A stretch of 57,123 nucleotides of DNA, taken from Gammaproteobacteria bacterium. GTDB lineage: Bacteria; Pseudomonadota; Gammaproteobacteria; Coxiellales; Coxiellaceae. Location of the stretch: NCBI GenBank assembly GCA_022601255.1, contig JAHZIV010000066.1, forward strand, positions 1 to 57,123, given 5' to 3'. Of the stretch, positions 26,630 through 36,410 are shown one piece after another. Position 1 is the first letter of the stretch; every line of letters begins with the position of its first letter. The notes beneath the pieces are model-generated. The model saw nothing but the letters and a program-made list of their open reading frames with translations, was not told the DNA's origin and did not search any database. Both the position numbers and the translations under genes were made by a program.

Positions 26630-27796
26630 TTAATCTCGGTCTTCCTGTTTCCGTAGAAACGCTGGAATATCGAGGACTTCCACTTCCCTTTGTTCCTCTG
26701 ACCCATTTTCAGCACGCTTAGGAACATCCTGATTCCTGATATAAGTTGGTCTATCGAGCTGATGGTAATCCAAAGTACCATCACGAGCGCTACGCAGTGT
26801 TTTCATCTGGGCAGCTTTATTAGAAGGCTGACCCAAGGCATTCGTGCCCAAGCCAGTCACCACAACGGTGACACGAAGCTCTTCACTCATGTCCGGATCA
26901 ATCACCGTACCGACAACTACCGTCGCATTCTCAGAAGTAAACTCTTTAACAGCCTCACCTACTTCTTCAAACTCACCGATGGACATGTCCATACCCGCCG
27001 TAATATTTACTAGCACACCACGCGCACCACTGAAGTTAATATCTTCTAACAGAGGACTTGCAATCGCAGCTTCTGCTGCCTCACGCGCACGATTCTCACC
27101 ACTGCTAACACCCGTGCCCATCATAGCCATGCCCATCTCAGACATCACTGTGCGTACATCGGCAAAGTCGACGTTAATCAAACCAGGTCGTGTAATCAAA
27201 TCTGCAATTCCCTGAACAGCACCCAGCAACACATTATTCGCTGCTTTAAATGCATTTAATAAAGTAATATTCTTACCCAACACATTTAACAATTTGTTGT
27301 TAGGAATGGTAATCAATGAATCTACATATTTACCCAGTTCTTCAATTCCTCGGTCTGCAACCTCCATACGTTTGCGACCCTCAAAAGCAAACGGCTTAGT
27401 CACAACAGCAACGGTTAACACGCCTAACTCTTTAGCAATTTCTGCAACAATCGGCGCCGCACCTGTTCCTGTGCCGCCACCCATACCTGCAGTTAAAAAT
27501 ACCATATCGCAACCATCAAGCATCTCGCGTATACGTTCACGATTTTCTTCTGCCGCTTGACGACCTACCTCTGGGTTTGCACCCGCGCCTAACCCTTTAG
27601 TGATTTCTTCACCCAACTGAACAACCGTACGTGCGCTCGAACGACTCAGCGCTTGCGCATCAGTATTTGCCACTACAAACTCAACACCTTCAATATTCTC
27701 GGCCATCATGTGCTCAATCGCATTACCGCCACCGCCACCGATACCTAATACTTTAATTAAAGCATTATGTGGTTTGTTTTCTCCAATCTCAAACAT
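26630..27796 (-). CDS. ftsZ: Cell division GTPase FtsZ
   Basis: Tubulin homologue forming the division ring, 388 residues. The GTP-binding signature GGGTGTGAAP and the T7-loop region (NVDFADVRTVM) are intact. A short variable linker leads to the conserved C-terminal peptide LDIPAFLRKQED that binds FtsA, ZipA and ZapD. GGAGAT before the ATG is a good ribosome site. Its partner zapD is in the same window. Confidence 0.98.
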   Translation of the reverse strand: MFEIGENKPHNALIKVLGIGGGGGNAIEHMMAENIEGVEFVVANTDAQALSRSSARTVVQLGEEITKGLGAGANPEVGRQAAEENRERIREMLDGCDMVFLTAGMGGGTGTGAAPIVAEIAKELGVLTVAVVTKPFAFEGRKRMEVADRGIEELGKYVDSLITIPNNKLLNVLGKNITLLNAFKAANNVLLGAVQGIADLITRPGLINVDFADVRTVMSEMGMAMMGTGVSSGENRAREAAEAAIASPLLEDINFSGARGVLVNITAGMDMSIGEFEEVGEAVKEFTSENATVVVGTVIDPDMSEELRVTVVVTGLGTNALGQPSNKAAQMKTLRSARDGTLDYHQLDRPTYIRNQDVPKRAENGSEEQREVEVLDIPAFLRKQEDRD

Positions 27797-27820
27797 GGGT
27801 TATCTCCCTATTATTTCTTA

Positions 27821-29053
27821 TTAAAAGTTTCCATTAAACCAACTCCTCATACGCGACCAAAGACCGCGACTATTGAGGTTCACATTCGTTACAGATGGTT
27901 GTGCATGTTGCTTCGCACCATGAATGAGCAATCCCACTCCCGTTGCAAAACTAGGATTATCACGCACATCCATTAAGCCAGTAATGCCACCCGGCATACC
28001 AATATGCACTGGCATCTGAAAAATTGTTTCGGCTAACTCTACAGCGCCTTCTACTTTCGAAGCACCTCCAGTTAACACAATGCCCGCCGCAATTAAATCT
28101 TCATAACCGCTCCGGCGTAATTCCGCTAACACCAACGTAAATAATTCTTCATAACGCGCCTCTATGACCTGCGTTAATGCACGACGCTGAATATTTTTAG
28201 GAGCACGATCGGCAACATTCGGCACCTGGATTGTTTCATTAGCATCAATTCTGTGTGACAACACAGAACCGTGTTTAATTTTCAATTGTTCTGCATTTTT
28301 AGTGGGAGTCCGCAATGCAACGGCAATATCATTCGTCACCTGGTCACCTGCAATCGGAATAACTGCAGTATGTCGAATAGCGCCATCCGTGAAAACTGCG
28401 ATGTCGGTAGTACCACCACCAATATCGACAACACAAACACCCAACTCTTTTTCATCGTCGGTTAAAATAGAATGACTCGATGCTAATTGCTCCAGTATCA
28501 CATCACCCACATGCAAACCACAACGCTTCACACATTTTGTGATATTCTGCGCTGCACTCACAGCTCCTGTAACAATGTGCACCTTCGCCTCTAGTCTCAC
28601 ACCTGACATACCAACAGGTTCACGCACACCGTCTTGGGTGTCGACAATGAACTCTTGCGGAAGAATATGCAATACCTGCTGATCTGCAGGAATAGCAACT
28701 GCTTTTGCCGCATCAATGACGCGATCAATATCAGATTGATGAACCTCGCGATCTCGAATCGCAACAATACCGTGTGAATTTAAACTGCGAATGTGACTGC
28801 CAGCAATACCGGTAATGGCTGAATGAATATCACAGCCCGCCATCAACTCCGCTTCTTCAAGCGCACGCTGAATAGATTGCACCGTCGATTCGATGTTAAC
28901 AACAACGCCGCGTTTCAAACCTCTTGAAGGGTGACAACCGAAACCGACGATCTCAATACTATTATCGTCGTTGATCTCACCCACTAAAGCTGCAATCTTA
29001 CTGGTACCAATATCAAGCGCTACCACCAAGTTTTTATCTGGTTTTTTGACCAT
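27821..29053 (-). CDS. ftsA: Cell division protein FtsA
   Basis: Actin-like membrane tether for FtsZ, 410 residues. Nucleotide-binding motifs VALDIGTSKIAALVGE, CVVDIGGGTTDIAVF and VLTGGASKVEGA are visible. The C-terminal amphipathic helix (SRGLWSRMRSWFNGNF) provides membrane binding. It precedes ftsZ by 24 bp. Confidence 0.98.
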   Translation of the reverse strand: MVKKPDKNLVVALDIGTSKIAALVGEINDDNSIEIVGFGCHPSRGLKRGVVVNIESTVQSIQRALEEAELMAGCDIHSAITGIAGSHIRSLNSHGIVAIRDREVHQSDIDRVIDAAKAVAIPADQQVLHILPQEFIVDTQDGVREPVGMSGVRLEAKVHIVTGAVSAAQNITKCVKRCGLHVGDVILEQLASSHSILTDDEKELGVCVVDIGGGTTDIAVFTDGAIRHTAVIPIAGDQVTNDIAVALRTPTKNAEQLKIKHGSVLSHRIDANETIQVPNVADRAPKNIQRRALTQVIEARYEELFTLVLAELRRSGYEDLIAAGIVLTGGASKVEGAVELAETIFQMPVHIGMPGGITGLMDVRDNPSFATGVGLLIHGAKQHAQPSVTNVNLNSRGLWSRMRSWFNGNF

Positions 29054-29248
29054 TCCTTTGGAATCCCTATGCTAATATCATGATAAATCATAAGTATACG
29101 CTAATAATATTTAGATCACTATAAGAATATCCAAAAAATTTAAGATTTTGTTGGCTTTTTTCAGAAAACCCCTATAAATATTCGGATAATCAATGAAATA
29201 AATAATAAATATAATCTTTAGTTTTATGTAATGTCTATAATTATTTGT
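29054..29248. other. AT-rich gap between ftsQ and ftsA
   Basis: About 195 bp of very AT-rich DNA separates ftsQ from ftsA, whereas these genes usually touch or overlap. No open frame or clear hairpin is visible. Several TATAAT-like strings occur, so an internal promoter for ftsAZ is plausible, but the base composition makes any single call weak. Confidence 0.4.
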
Positions 29249-29962
29249 TTATATTGTTTTATTTTTCCACTTCACTGCGATACCGTCCGGGTATCGCAGG
29301 TCAACATAAACAACCTGATTCGCATTTTGAGCAATTATCTTAGGGTATAATTGAACGAATTGCTTAAAGCGTTGCTGCATATTCACTCGCCCTAGCTTCA
29401 CTTGAAGATTATTATTTAAGGTTACTGACCATGATAAACGTTGCGTTAAAGATAATTTCTTAACCGTTAGGCCGATCAATGATAAATCTGTATTTAACGC
29501 CTGAAACAACCCTAACACTTGTTGTTCCGTATCATCTGGACCATTCAAGGCAGGCAAAGACTTAGGGATGGTGCTACTAGGCGGATAAAACAGTTGGCCA
29601 TTCAAATTAATCACCGCATTATTCTGCCAACTTGCGATTGGATGTTGTTCTGTGATGTTAACAATTAAATGTGACGGCCAAACTTTACGAATAGAAACCT
29701 TAGATACCCAAGGCATTGCCATCAGTGTTGTGCGCAGTGTATCGATATCTAATGAAAAGAAACCACCGTGTAAATTTTTTTGCACCGTATTCTGTAATGT
29801 TGCTGCATCAACATAATTACTTGAGGTAACCACTTTCACATGTTCAAAAGGAAATGTTGTTGGTTCCTGAATATAATTCCAAACAAAAAAACCACCCACT
29901 ACAAATGCAGATAACATTATAAAAGGTAGTACCCAGTGCATTATAAATGTAGAACGTCGCAT
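29249..29962 (-). CDS. ftsQ: Cell division protein FtsQ
   Basis: Bitopic division protein linking early and late divisome parts. One membrane segment (about 8-30), then a POTRA domain (FEHVKVVTSSNYVDAATLQNTVQ..., about 35-108) and the periplasmic beta domain with NINGQLFYP-like phrase VINLNGQLFYPP. 237 residues. It starts 2 bp after the murG::murC stop codon; ddl and murB, usual neighbours here, are absent. Confidence 0.93.
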   Translation of the reverse strand: MRRSTFIMHWVLPFIMLSAFVVGGFFVWNYIQEPTTFPFEHVKVVTSSNYVDAATLQNTVQKNLHGGFFSLDIDTLRTTLMAMPWVSKVSIRKVWPSHLIVNITEQHPIASWQNNAVINLNGQLFYPPSSTIPKSLPALNGPDDTEQQVLGLFQALNTDLSLIGLTVKKLSLTQRLSWSVTLNNNLQVKLGRVNMQQRFKQFVQLYPKIIAQNANQVVYVDLRYPDGIAVKWKNKTI

Positions 29963-29964
29963 TA

Positions 29965-32433
29965 TTACATTCCATTAAATACTTTTGTTGCCATCGAGCC
30001 GACATTACCAGCCCCTTGAAATAACACTATATCACCCGGTGCAATAGTTGTCTTTAACACACTCATTAAGTCGTTAATCTCAGGTATGAACGTTGTGTTC
30101 AATTTTTTATGTGCTTTTATTGCTGCATAAAGTGCTGCTCCATTCGCTTCCGGAATTTCTAACTCTCCTGCGCTGTAAACATCGAGTAATAGCAACACAT
30201 CTGTATTTTGCAAACTTTCTACAAACTCAGGCATCAAGTCACGCGTGCGTGTATAACGATGCGGTTGAAATACCGTTACAATGCGGCTGTCTGGCCATGC
30301 CTCGCGCGCTGCAGATAAAGTTGCACGAATCTCAGTAGGATGATGGCCATAATCATCGAAGAGCAGTGCCTTACCGTCACCTACAGTCAATTCACCGTGT
30401 GAATGAAACCGTCTACCCACGCCAGGAAATGCTGCTAGAGCACGTTGAATGGCATTGTCAGAAACATTTAAATGCGTTGCAATAGCAATTGCGGCCAGTG
30501 CATTTAGTGCATTATGTTTACCTGGCATATTAAATGAGAAAGTAATATTAGCAAGCCCCTGTCGCTCAACGGTAAATTCACTCGACAATCCTTTCTGGTG
30601 GAACTGTGTCATACGAATATCCGCCCCTTCAGAAAAGCCGTAGCTGATTTTATGACATTGAAACTTAGGCCATAGTTTCTTTATTACCGGGTCATCAAGA
30701 CACAACACTGCTAATCCATCATCGGGTAGTGCTTGTAAGAAATCAACAAAGCTTTGTTGCAAACATTCAAAATCATTATCATAAGTAGCCAAGTGGTCTG
30801 GTTCGATATTGGTAACTACTGCTATTTTAGGATCCATATGCAAGAAAGAAGCATCACTTTCATCCGCCTCTGCAACAAAATATTTTAAACCACCCACGTG
30901 AATTGGACTGTTACGATTATTTAAAATACCACCAATAACACAAGTGGGGTCCAAACCAGAATCACTCAACAGGTGTGATACCAACGCCGTTGTCGTTGTC
31001 TTGCCATGCGTACCTGCAATAGCGATGCCATCACTTAAATGCATCAATTCAGCCAACAGCTGTCCACGCCGAATGATTGGAATATGGTGCTTACGAGCAT
31101 ATTGCATTTCTGGGTTATCTGGGCCTATGGCACTCGAATAAACTACCGCGTCTGCTCGGCGCACTTGACGATCTTTGTGCTGGTGATAAACCTGTATGCC
31201 AAGTGCTTTTAAACGATCCGTTGTGTCAGTCTGGTTTGAGTCAGAACCAGACACTCGATAACCTCGTTTCAATAATATTTCTGCCAGACCACTCACACCA
31301 ATGCCACCAATACCAATACAATGAATGCGTTTAATCGATTTACGGTCGAGTAAAAAGTTACATTGCTGCATGGTTTGTATGCATTTATTAGCAACAGCTT
31401 GGGCTGCTGTTGTTATTGCCAACTCACGTGCACGCATCGCCATCTTCTTCAATGCATCACGATTATCAACAAATCGCTCGAGTAATTCTAACAAGATCGA
31501 ATCATCAAACTGCTTCTGCTCCCACGTCAACGCCGCATTAACATCACTTAAGTAACTGGCATTATAATATTGGTGATTATCGACCGCATGAGAGTAAGGA
31601 ATAAAAATACTGGCAACACCCGCCGCCGCCACTTCGGAAACTGTTAGTGCACCTGCACGACAAATCAATAAATCAGCCCACTCATAAGCTTGCAACATAT
31701 CATCAATAAAAGCCTGTACTTTTACCTTAATATCTATTGAGCTATAAGCCTGTTCTATCGATGCAAAATCTAACTCCCCTGTTTGATGCCACACTTCAAT
31801 TGCAGGTAAATGAGGATATTGCTGCAATGCTTTCAATACAACCTGATTAATAAAACGCGCGCCGCGACTACCGCCCACAACTAACAAACGTAATGGCCCC
31901 TGCCTGTTTGCATATCGCTGTTCTGGTGGCGCAATATTGATAATACTCTTACGAATTGGGTTACCCACTGTGCGTGCATTTATAACCACAGGAAATGTAT
32001 CAGGAAATGCCTGAAAAACTGTATTAGCAAAACGCGCTAGAATACGATTGGTATAACCCGCTATAGCATTCTGCTCATGGATCAGCAATGGTTTACGCGC
32101 CAACCAAACAGCAATCCCTGCAGGTCCCGACACAAAGCCGCCCATAGCAATTGCCATATCCGGTTTTAATTTGACAATATAATAGAGTGATTGAATCACT
32201 GCACTCAGTGATAATAATAAACCGACTGCTCGCTTTATTATTCCTCTGCCACGAATCGCCTTAATCGAAACTAAGTGCATGGGATAGCGATCGCCAATGA
32301 TCTTTTTTTCCATACCGACATGCGAACCGAGCCATTCAACTTTGATGTTAATCGCTGTTAGTTTATCGGCAACGCTGAGCGCGGGGAAGATATGTCCACC
32401 CGTACCGCCTGCTATTAATAAAACCTTCTTCAT
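29965..32433 (-). CDS. murG-murC: MurG-MurC fusion: lipid II synthase plus UDP-MurNAc-L-alanine ligase
   Basis: One uninterrupted frame of 822 codons. Residues about 1-355 are MurG, the inner-membrane-associated transferase making lipid II (GGTGGHIFPALSVA, GGSRGARFINQ, HAVDNHQYYNA). After a linker of about 12 residues, residues about 367-822 are MurC, the cytosolic ligase adding L-Ala to UDP-MurNAc (IHCIGIGGIGVSGLAE, GTHGKTTTTALVSHLL, DDYGHHPTEIRAT). Both halves keep key motifs and normal lengths. ATG 32433 follows AGAAGG. An in-frame ATG at 31371 at the junction has no clear ribosome site but could allow separate MurC. An assembly error in the junction is the main alternative. Confidence 0.93.
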   Translation of the reverse strand: MKKVLLIAGGTGGHIFPALSVADKLTAINIKVEWLGSHVGMEKKIIGDRYPMHLVSIKAIRGRGIIKRAVGLLLSLSAVIQSLYYIVKLKPDMAIAMGGFVSGPAGIAVWLARKPLLIHEQNAIAGYTNRILARFANTVFQAFPDTFPVVINARTVGNPIRKSIINIAPPEQRYANRQGPLRLLVVGGSRGARFINQVVLKALQQYPHLPAIEVWHQTGELDFASIEQAYSSIDIKVKVQAFIDDMLQAYEWADLLICRAGALTVSEVAAAGVASIFIPYSHAVDNHQYYNASYLSDVNAALTWEQKQFDDSILLELLERFVDNRDALKKMAMRARELAITTAAQAVANKCIQTMQQCNFLLDRKSIKRIHCIGIGGIGVSGLAEILLKRGYRVSGSDSNQTDTTDRLKALGIQVYHQHKDRQVRRADAVVYSSAIGPDNPEMQYARKHHIPIIRRGQLLAELMHLSDGIAIAGTHGKTTTTALVSHLLSDSGLDPTCVIGGILNNRNSPIHVGGLKYFVAEADESDASFLHMDPKIAVVTNIEPDHLATYDNDFECLQQSFVDFLQALPDDGLAVLCLDDPVIKKLWPKFQCHKISYGFSEGADIRMTQFHQKGLSSEFTVERQGLANITFSFNMPGKHNALNALAAIAIATHLNVSDNAIQRALAAFPGVGRRFHSHGELTVGDGKALLFDDYGHHPTEIRATLSAAREAWPDSRIVTVFQPHRYTRTRDLMPEFVESLQNTDVLLLLDVYSAGELEIPEANGAALYAAIKAHKKLNTTFIPEINDLMSVLKTTIAPGDIVLFQGAGNVGSMATKVFNGM

Positions 32434-32489
32434 ATATGCGCGCCTTCTCTGCACTCACTCACCTACAGCTCCTTTTGAGTCATTAGTAT

Positions 32490-32574
32490 AAACGGCTGCG
32501 GGGATCCGGCTGCTTCGGCACCCCACCACTGCGCGGTCGGGGACCCCGCCTCCGCGCCACCTCCTCGCCGTTTT
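32490..32574 (-). repeat. GC-rich 84-bp repeat, copy 1
   Basis: A strongly GC-rich island in AT-rich DNA, bounded by AAACGG and CCGTTT. Its reverse complement matches 49850-49933 with only about four transitions plus small end differences. It lies between ftsW and murG::murC, where cotranscription would normally be tight, and is read through in the dcw transcript. No coding role is apparent. Confidence 0.88.
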
Positions 32575-32642
32575 CCAACCGACAGAATAGCTGCAATAGC
32601 TGAACAGCAGGCTCGGTTCAGATAAGTACATAAATAATTATC

Positions 32643-33827
32643 TCATCCTATTGTTTTAGAGCCTAGAGGATAACGCCGCTCTCTTTGATGACTCTCAAAA
32701 AATGACAATTCATAAGAGATGCGCAACAAGATACCAATGGCCAGGCAATTAATCAACATGCTACTGCCTCCATAACTGATAAAGGGCAATGTAAGGCCCT
32801 TTGTCGGCAGCAAACCGATATTGACACCGATATTAATCATTGACTGCAACCCAAGCCACAACCCCAAACCAAAACTCAAATAAGCATAGAAGTATTGGCT
32901 TTGCTGTAATGCAAAACGACCTAAACGTAAAATACGTACAATCAGAACTGTAAACACTGTCACCACCAATAACTCACCCACCAAGCCCAACTCCTCGCCA
33001 ATTACCGCAAATAAAAAATCAGTATGAGCCTCCGGTAAATAAAATAGTTTCTGCACACTATTACCCAAACCCACACCAAAGATACCGCCACGACCAAATG
33101 CAATCAACGACTGCGTGAGCTGATAACCTGAACTATAAGCCAAATGCCACGGATGCAAAAAAGTTGTTAAACGCTCAAGTCGATAAGGAGAGGCAAAAAC
33201 TAAACCAACCATAATCAACGCAACCAAAGCAAACAACAACGATAATGGCCACAGGCGCACTCCTGCAATAAAGAGTAACGATAAAAACGTTATTGCAATC
33301 ACACTAGCGGCACCAAAGTCAGGCTCCATTAATAATAATCCTGAGATAATCGCTAAAATAATCATTGGCTTTAAGAAACCAACAAACTGCGTACGCACCT
33401 GATTCTGGAATCGCTCTAAATAACTAGCCATATAAAGTATGGCACAAAATTTTGCTGCTTCAGAAACTTGTAACGTAATAAAACCTAAATTGATCCAACG
33501 CCGACTGCCATTCACAACTCGCCCTATGTGCGGCACCAACACCACCAGCAACAAAAAAAGACTTGCCAATAACAGCCAACTACTCCATTTTTGCCACAAT
33601 TGAGCAGGTATACGCGTTACAAACCACAGGATACCCAGCCCCAAAACAAGATAAATTGCCTGGCGTATCACATAATGAAATGGGAAGCCATATTGCTTAT
33701 CCGAAACCACCATGGACGCCGATGCTACCATCAATAAACCAAACGCAAGCAATATCAATACACAACCCAACAACCAACGATCATAAATAAATCCCGGCTT
33801 CTTCACTTGACGTTTCGATTTACTCAC
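32643..33827 (-). CDS. ftsW: Peptidoglycan glycosyltransferase FtsW
   Basis: SEDS-family polymerase of septal peptidoglycan, working with FtsI. About ten membrane segments over 394 residues. The signatures VNGSRRWINLG, EPDFGAASV, HTDFLFAVIGEELGLVG and LPFISYGGSSM are all present. It overlaps murD by 8 bp. Confidence 0.97.
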   Translation of the reverse strand: MSKSKRQVKKPGFIYDRWLLGCVLILLAFGLLMVASASMVVSDKQYGFPFHYVIRQAIYLVLGLGILWFVTRIPAQLWQKWSSWLLLASLFLLLVVLVPHIGRVVNGSRRWINLGFITLQVSEAAKFCAILYMASYLERFQNQVRTQFVGFLKPMIILAIISGLLLMEPDFGAASVIAITFLSLLFIAGVRLWPLSLLFALVALIMVGLVFASPYRLERLTTFLHPWHLAYSSGYQLTQSLIAFGRGGIFGVGLGNSVQKLFYLPEAHTDFLFAVIGEELGLVGELLVVTVFTVLIVRILRLGRFALQQSQYFYAYLSFGLGLWLGLQSMINIGVNIGLLPTKGLTLPFISYGGSSMLINCLAIGILLRISYELSFFESHQRERRYPLGSKTIG

Positions 33828-35160
33828 CCTGTAATTCCCCTATTGCTTCAACAAATTTATCACCACGCTGTTGATAGTTATCAAACATATCCCAACTAGC
33901 ACAAGCTGGAGACAATAGCACAACATCCCCTGCTTGAGAAAATTCAGCAGCCTGTGAAACCGCTTCATTTAGCCCATCAACTCGCACTAACTCACCAATA
34001 CCCTTAAAAGTTTGCTCAAACACATCAGCATCCTTACCCAACAAAAACACACGCGTCACTTTATCTGCAACACAATCGCGTAAAGCTGATAAATCAGCCT
34101 GTTTGGCATCACCACCAGCAATCAATAATAATCTTCCCGAACCAACCCCCGCATAACTATTTATCGCGGCGATACAAGCACCCACATTAGTACCCTTCGA
34201 GTCATTAATCCAACGCACACCCTTGTAATTGGATACCTGCTGACAACGATGCGGCAGACCTTCGAAGGTTCGTAGCGTTTCCAACATGGGTTGTATTGAA
34301 ATATTCACAGCAAAACCAATAGCCAGTGCAACCAATGCATTTTGCCAATGATGCAAGCCTTGTAGCAACATGTCATTGGTATTCAGCAGCTGCTTACCCT
34401 GAAATGCAAGAAAAAACTGGTCTTGTTTTTTTTCAAGATAAAACGCGTTGTTATTTTTCGTCTCTAACCCAAATGAATAAACTTTATGAGGCAGCGCCAA
34501 TCCTCGCCAACATTGCGGTTCATCGGCATTAATCACTGCACTCTCACAGTTCTTATAAATGCGCTGTTTTGCTTTTAAATAATCTGCTAGCGTCTTATAA
34601 CGATCCATATGATCTTGACAAATATTCAGTAACACAGCCACTTTAGCAGTTAGTGAATGAATCAACTCTAGTTGAAAACTCGACAACTCCAACACATAAA
34701 AATCAGGCGTAGGTTGCTGCAGTTGCTCTAAAACAGGGGCACCGATGTTACCACAGACAATAGCGTTTTTTCCTGCTTGCTGTAACATCTCACCTACAAG
34801 CGTCGTCACTGTTGTTTTGCCATTTGAACCTGTGATTGCAATGATAGGTGCTTTTGCTTCACGTAGAAATAATTCGACATCACCAATAATAGATTTACCC
34901 TGCTGTAATATTTGCTGGAATATTGGCTGATGTACTGACACACCAGGGCTCATAACAATTTCGTCAGCTTGTTGCAAACGCTCAAGGGAAAATTCACCCA
35001 GTTGAATGTCGACATCTGGATAATGTTGTTGTAATTCATTTAGCAGCGGAGGTTGTTGTTGATTATCCATCACACACACTTCGCAGCCTTGCTGTAATAA
35101 ATATTCTACACAGGAATACCCTGTTTTACCCAGACCTATAACGACAACGTTTTTTTTCAT
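33820..35160 (-). CDS. murD: UDP-MurNAc-L-alanine:D-glutamate ligase
   Basis: Adds D-Glu to the growing peptidoglycan peptide in the cytosol. The N-terminal Rossmann motif VVIGLGKTGYS, the P-loop ITGSNGKTTVT and the C-terminal RWINDSKGTNVGA and LSPACASWDMFDNYQQRGDKF motifs are clear. 446 residues from ATG 35160; an in-frame ATG at 35172 adds four. A repeat element separates it from mraY. Confidence 0.97.
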   Translation of the reverse strand: MKKNVVVIGLGKTGYSCVEYLLQQGCEVCVMDNQQQPPLLNELQQHYPDVDIQLGEFSLERLQQADEIVMSPGVSVHQPIFQQILQQGKSIIGDVELFLREAKAPIIAITGSNGKTTVTTLVGEMLQQAGKNAIVCGNIGAPVLEQLQQPTPDFYVLELSSFQLELIHSLTAKVAVLLNICQDHMDRYKTLADYLKAKQRIYKNCESAVINADEPQCWRGLALPHKVYSFGLETKNNNAFYLEKKQDQFFLAFQGKQLLNTNDMLLQGLHHWQNALVALAIGFAVNISIQPMLETLRTFEGLPHRCQQVSNYKGVRWINDSKGTNVGACIAAINSYAGVGSGRLLLIAGGDAKQADLSALRDCVADKVTRVFLLGKDADVFEQTFKGIGELVRVDGLNEAVSQAAEFSQAGDVVLLSPACASWDMFDNYQQRGDKFVEAIGELQGE

Positions 35161-35180
35161 TTCATTTTCCAAAAACCAGA

Positions 35181-35294
35181 CAAGGCTATCAATGAGCCTT
35201 CAATATCCTTTTACTTCATGGCTCGCTTCGTTCCACTACGCTGCGCTTTACTTCCGTAAAAGGACGATTGAAAACTCACCCTTTGATAGCCTTG
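35181..35294. repeat. Intergenic hairpin repeat, copy 3 of 3
   Basis: Ends CAAGGCTATCAA and TTTGATAGCCTTG pair; relative to copy 2 (GGCAATC/GATTGCC) both arms have changed so that pairing is kept (GGCTATC/GATAGCC). The 41-bp core is identical to copy 2. It lies inside the dcw run between mraY and murD. Confidence 0.9.
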
Positions 35295-35323
35295 TGTGAC
35301 TAACACAACGAAGTACTATCTCA

Positions 35324-36409
35324 TCACCGAAGCTTCAATGTTGCTAATCCCAGCAACACTAAAATAACCGTAATAATCCAAAACCGAACAATTACTTTTG
35401 GCTCTGGCCAACCCTTTAATTCAAAGTGATGATGCAGCGGCGCCATACGGAACACACGTTTACCACCTGACAACTTAAAATATCCCACTTGAATGATTAC
35501 CGATAACGTTTCTGCAACGAAGATGCCACCCATCACAAACAGTAAAATCTCTTGTCGCACAATCACCGCCAGCAAACCTAATGTCGCACCCAAACTGAGT
35601 GAACCCACATCGCCCATAAATACCTGCGCAGGATACGTGTTGTACCATAGAAAACCCAAGCCAGCACCAAAGATTGCGCTACAAAAAACTGCCACATCTC
35701 CCACATTGGGGATAAAAGGAATCGATAGATATTTTGCAAAATAAAAATTACCCATATTATAAGCAAAAATACCCAGTGCCATCGCAATTAACACCGTCGG
35801 CATCAATGCCAGTCCATCCAAACCATCTGTTAAATTCACAGCATTACTACTACCCACAATCACAAAATAAGAAAGAATAATCGAAAAGATACCCAAGTTT
35901 GGCGCCACATGTTTTACAAACGGTATAAACAATTGCGTCTCCGCTGGCACGGTTGCTGTGTAATATACTGCTAAAGCTGCCGCAGCACCAATAATTGTCT
36001 GCCAGCAATATTTAGAACGCGCAGATAAACCCTTGCTATTCTTTTTAATCACTTTCAACCAATCATCAACGTAACCGATCGCACCAAAACTCAACATCAC
36101 CGCTAATAAAATCCAAATAAAACGATTCGAAAGGTCTGACCACAACAACACACTAACCGTAATTCCAAACAAAATAATCACACCACCCATCGTTGGCGTA
36201 CCCGACTTCTGAATGTGCGATTGAGGACCATCATCTCGCACCGACTGGCCCACCTGTTTATTCACAAGATAACGTATGAAACTCGGGCTTAACGATAACA
36301 AGATAATCAAAGACGTCAATGCACTGACAATAGAACGGAAAGTAATATACTGAAACACTCGCAAAAAATGCCAATGCTGCTGAAGAATATGTGCTAACCA
36401 TAATAACAT
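35324..36409 (-). CDS. mraY: Phospho-MurNAc-pentapeptide transferase
   Basis: Inner-membrane enzyme making lipid I, with about ten membrane segments over 361 residues. The catalytic Asp pairs are in YVDDWLK and [19 protein letters not shown] and the C-terminal [13 protein letters not shown] motif are intact. It starts 1 bp after murF. Confidence 0.98.
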   Translation of the reverse strand: MLLWLAHILQQHWHFLRVFQYITFRSIVSALTSLIILLSLSPSFIRYLVNKQVGQSVRDDGPQSHIQKSGTPTMGGVIILFGITVSVLLWSDLSNRFIWILLAVMLSFGAIGYVDDWLKVIKKNSKGLSARSKYCWQTIIGAAAALAVYYTATVPAETQLFIPFVKHVAPNLGIFSIILSYFVIVGSSNAVNLTDGLDGLALMPTVLIAMALGIFAYNMGNFYFAKYLSIPFIPNVGDVAVFCSAIFGAGLGFLWYNTYPAQVFMGDVGSLSLGATLGLLAVIVRQEILLFVMGGIFVAETLSVIIQVGYFKLSGGKRVFRMAPLHHHFELKGWPEPKVIVRFWIITVILVLLGLATLKLR

Positions 36410-36410
36410 A

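Noticed and set aside
26844-27215. 123-codon plus-strand frame
   Set aside because: Antisense to ftsZ; product is Ser/Thr-rich as expected from the complement of a conserved gene.
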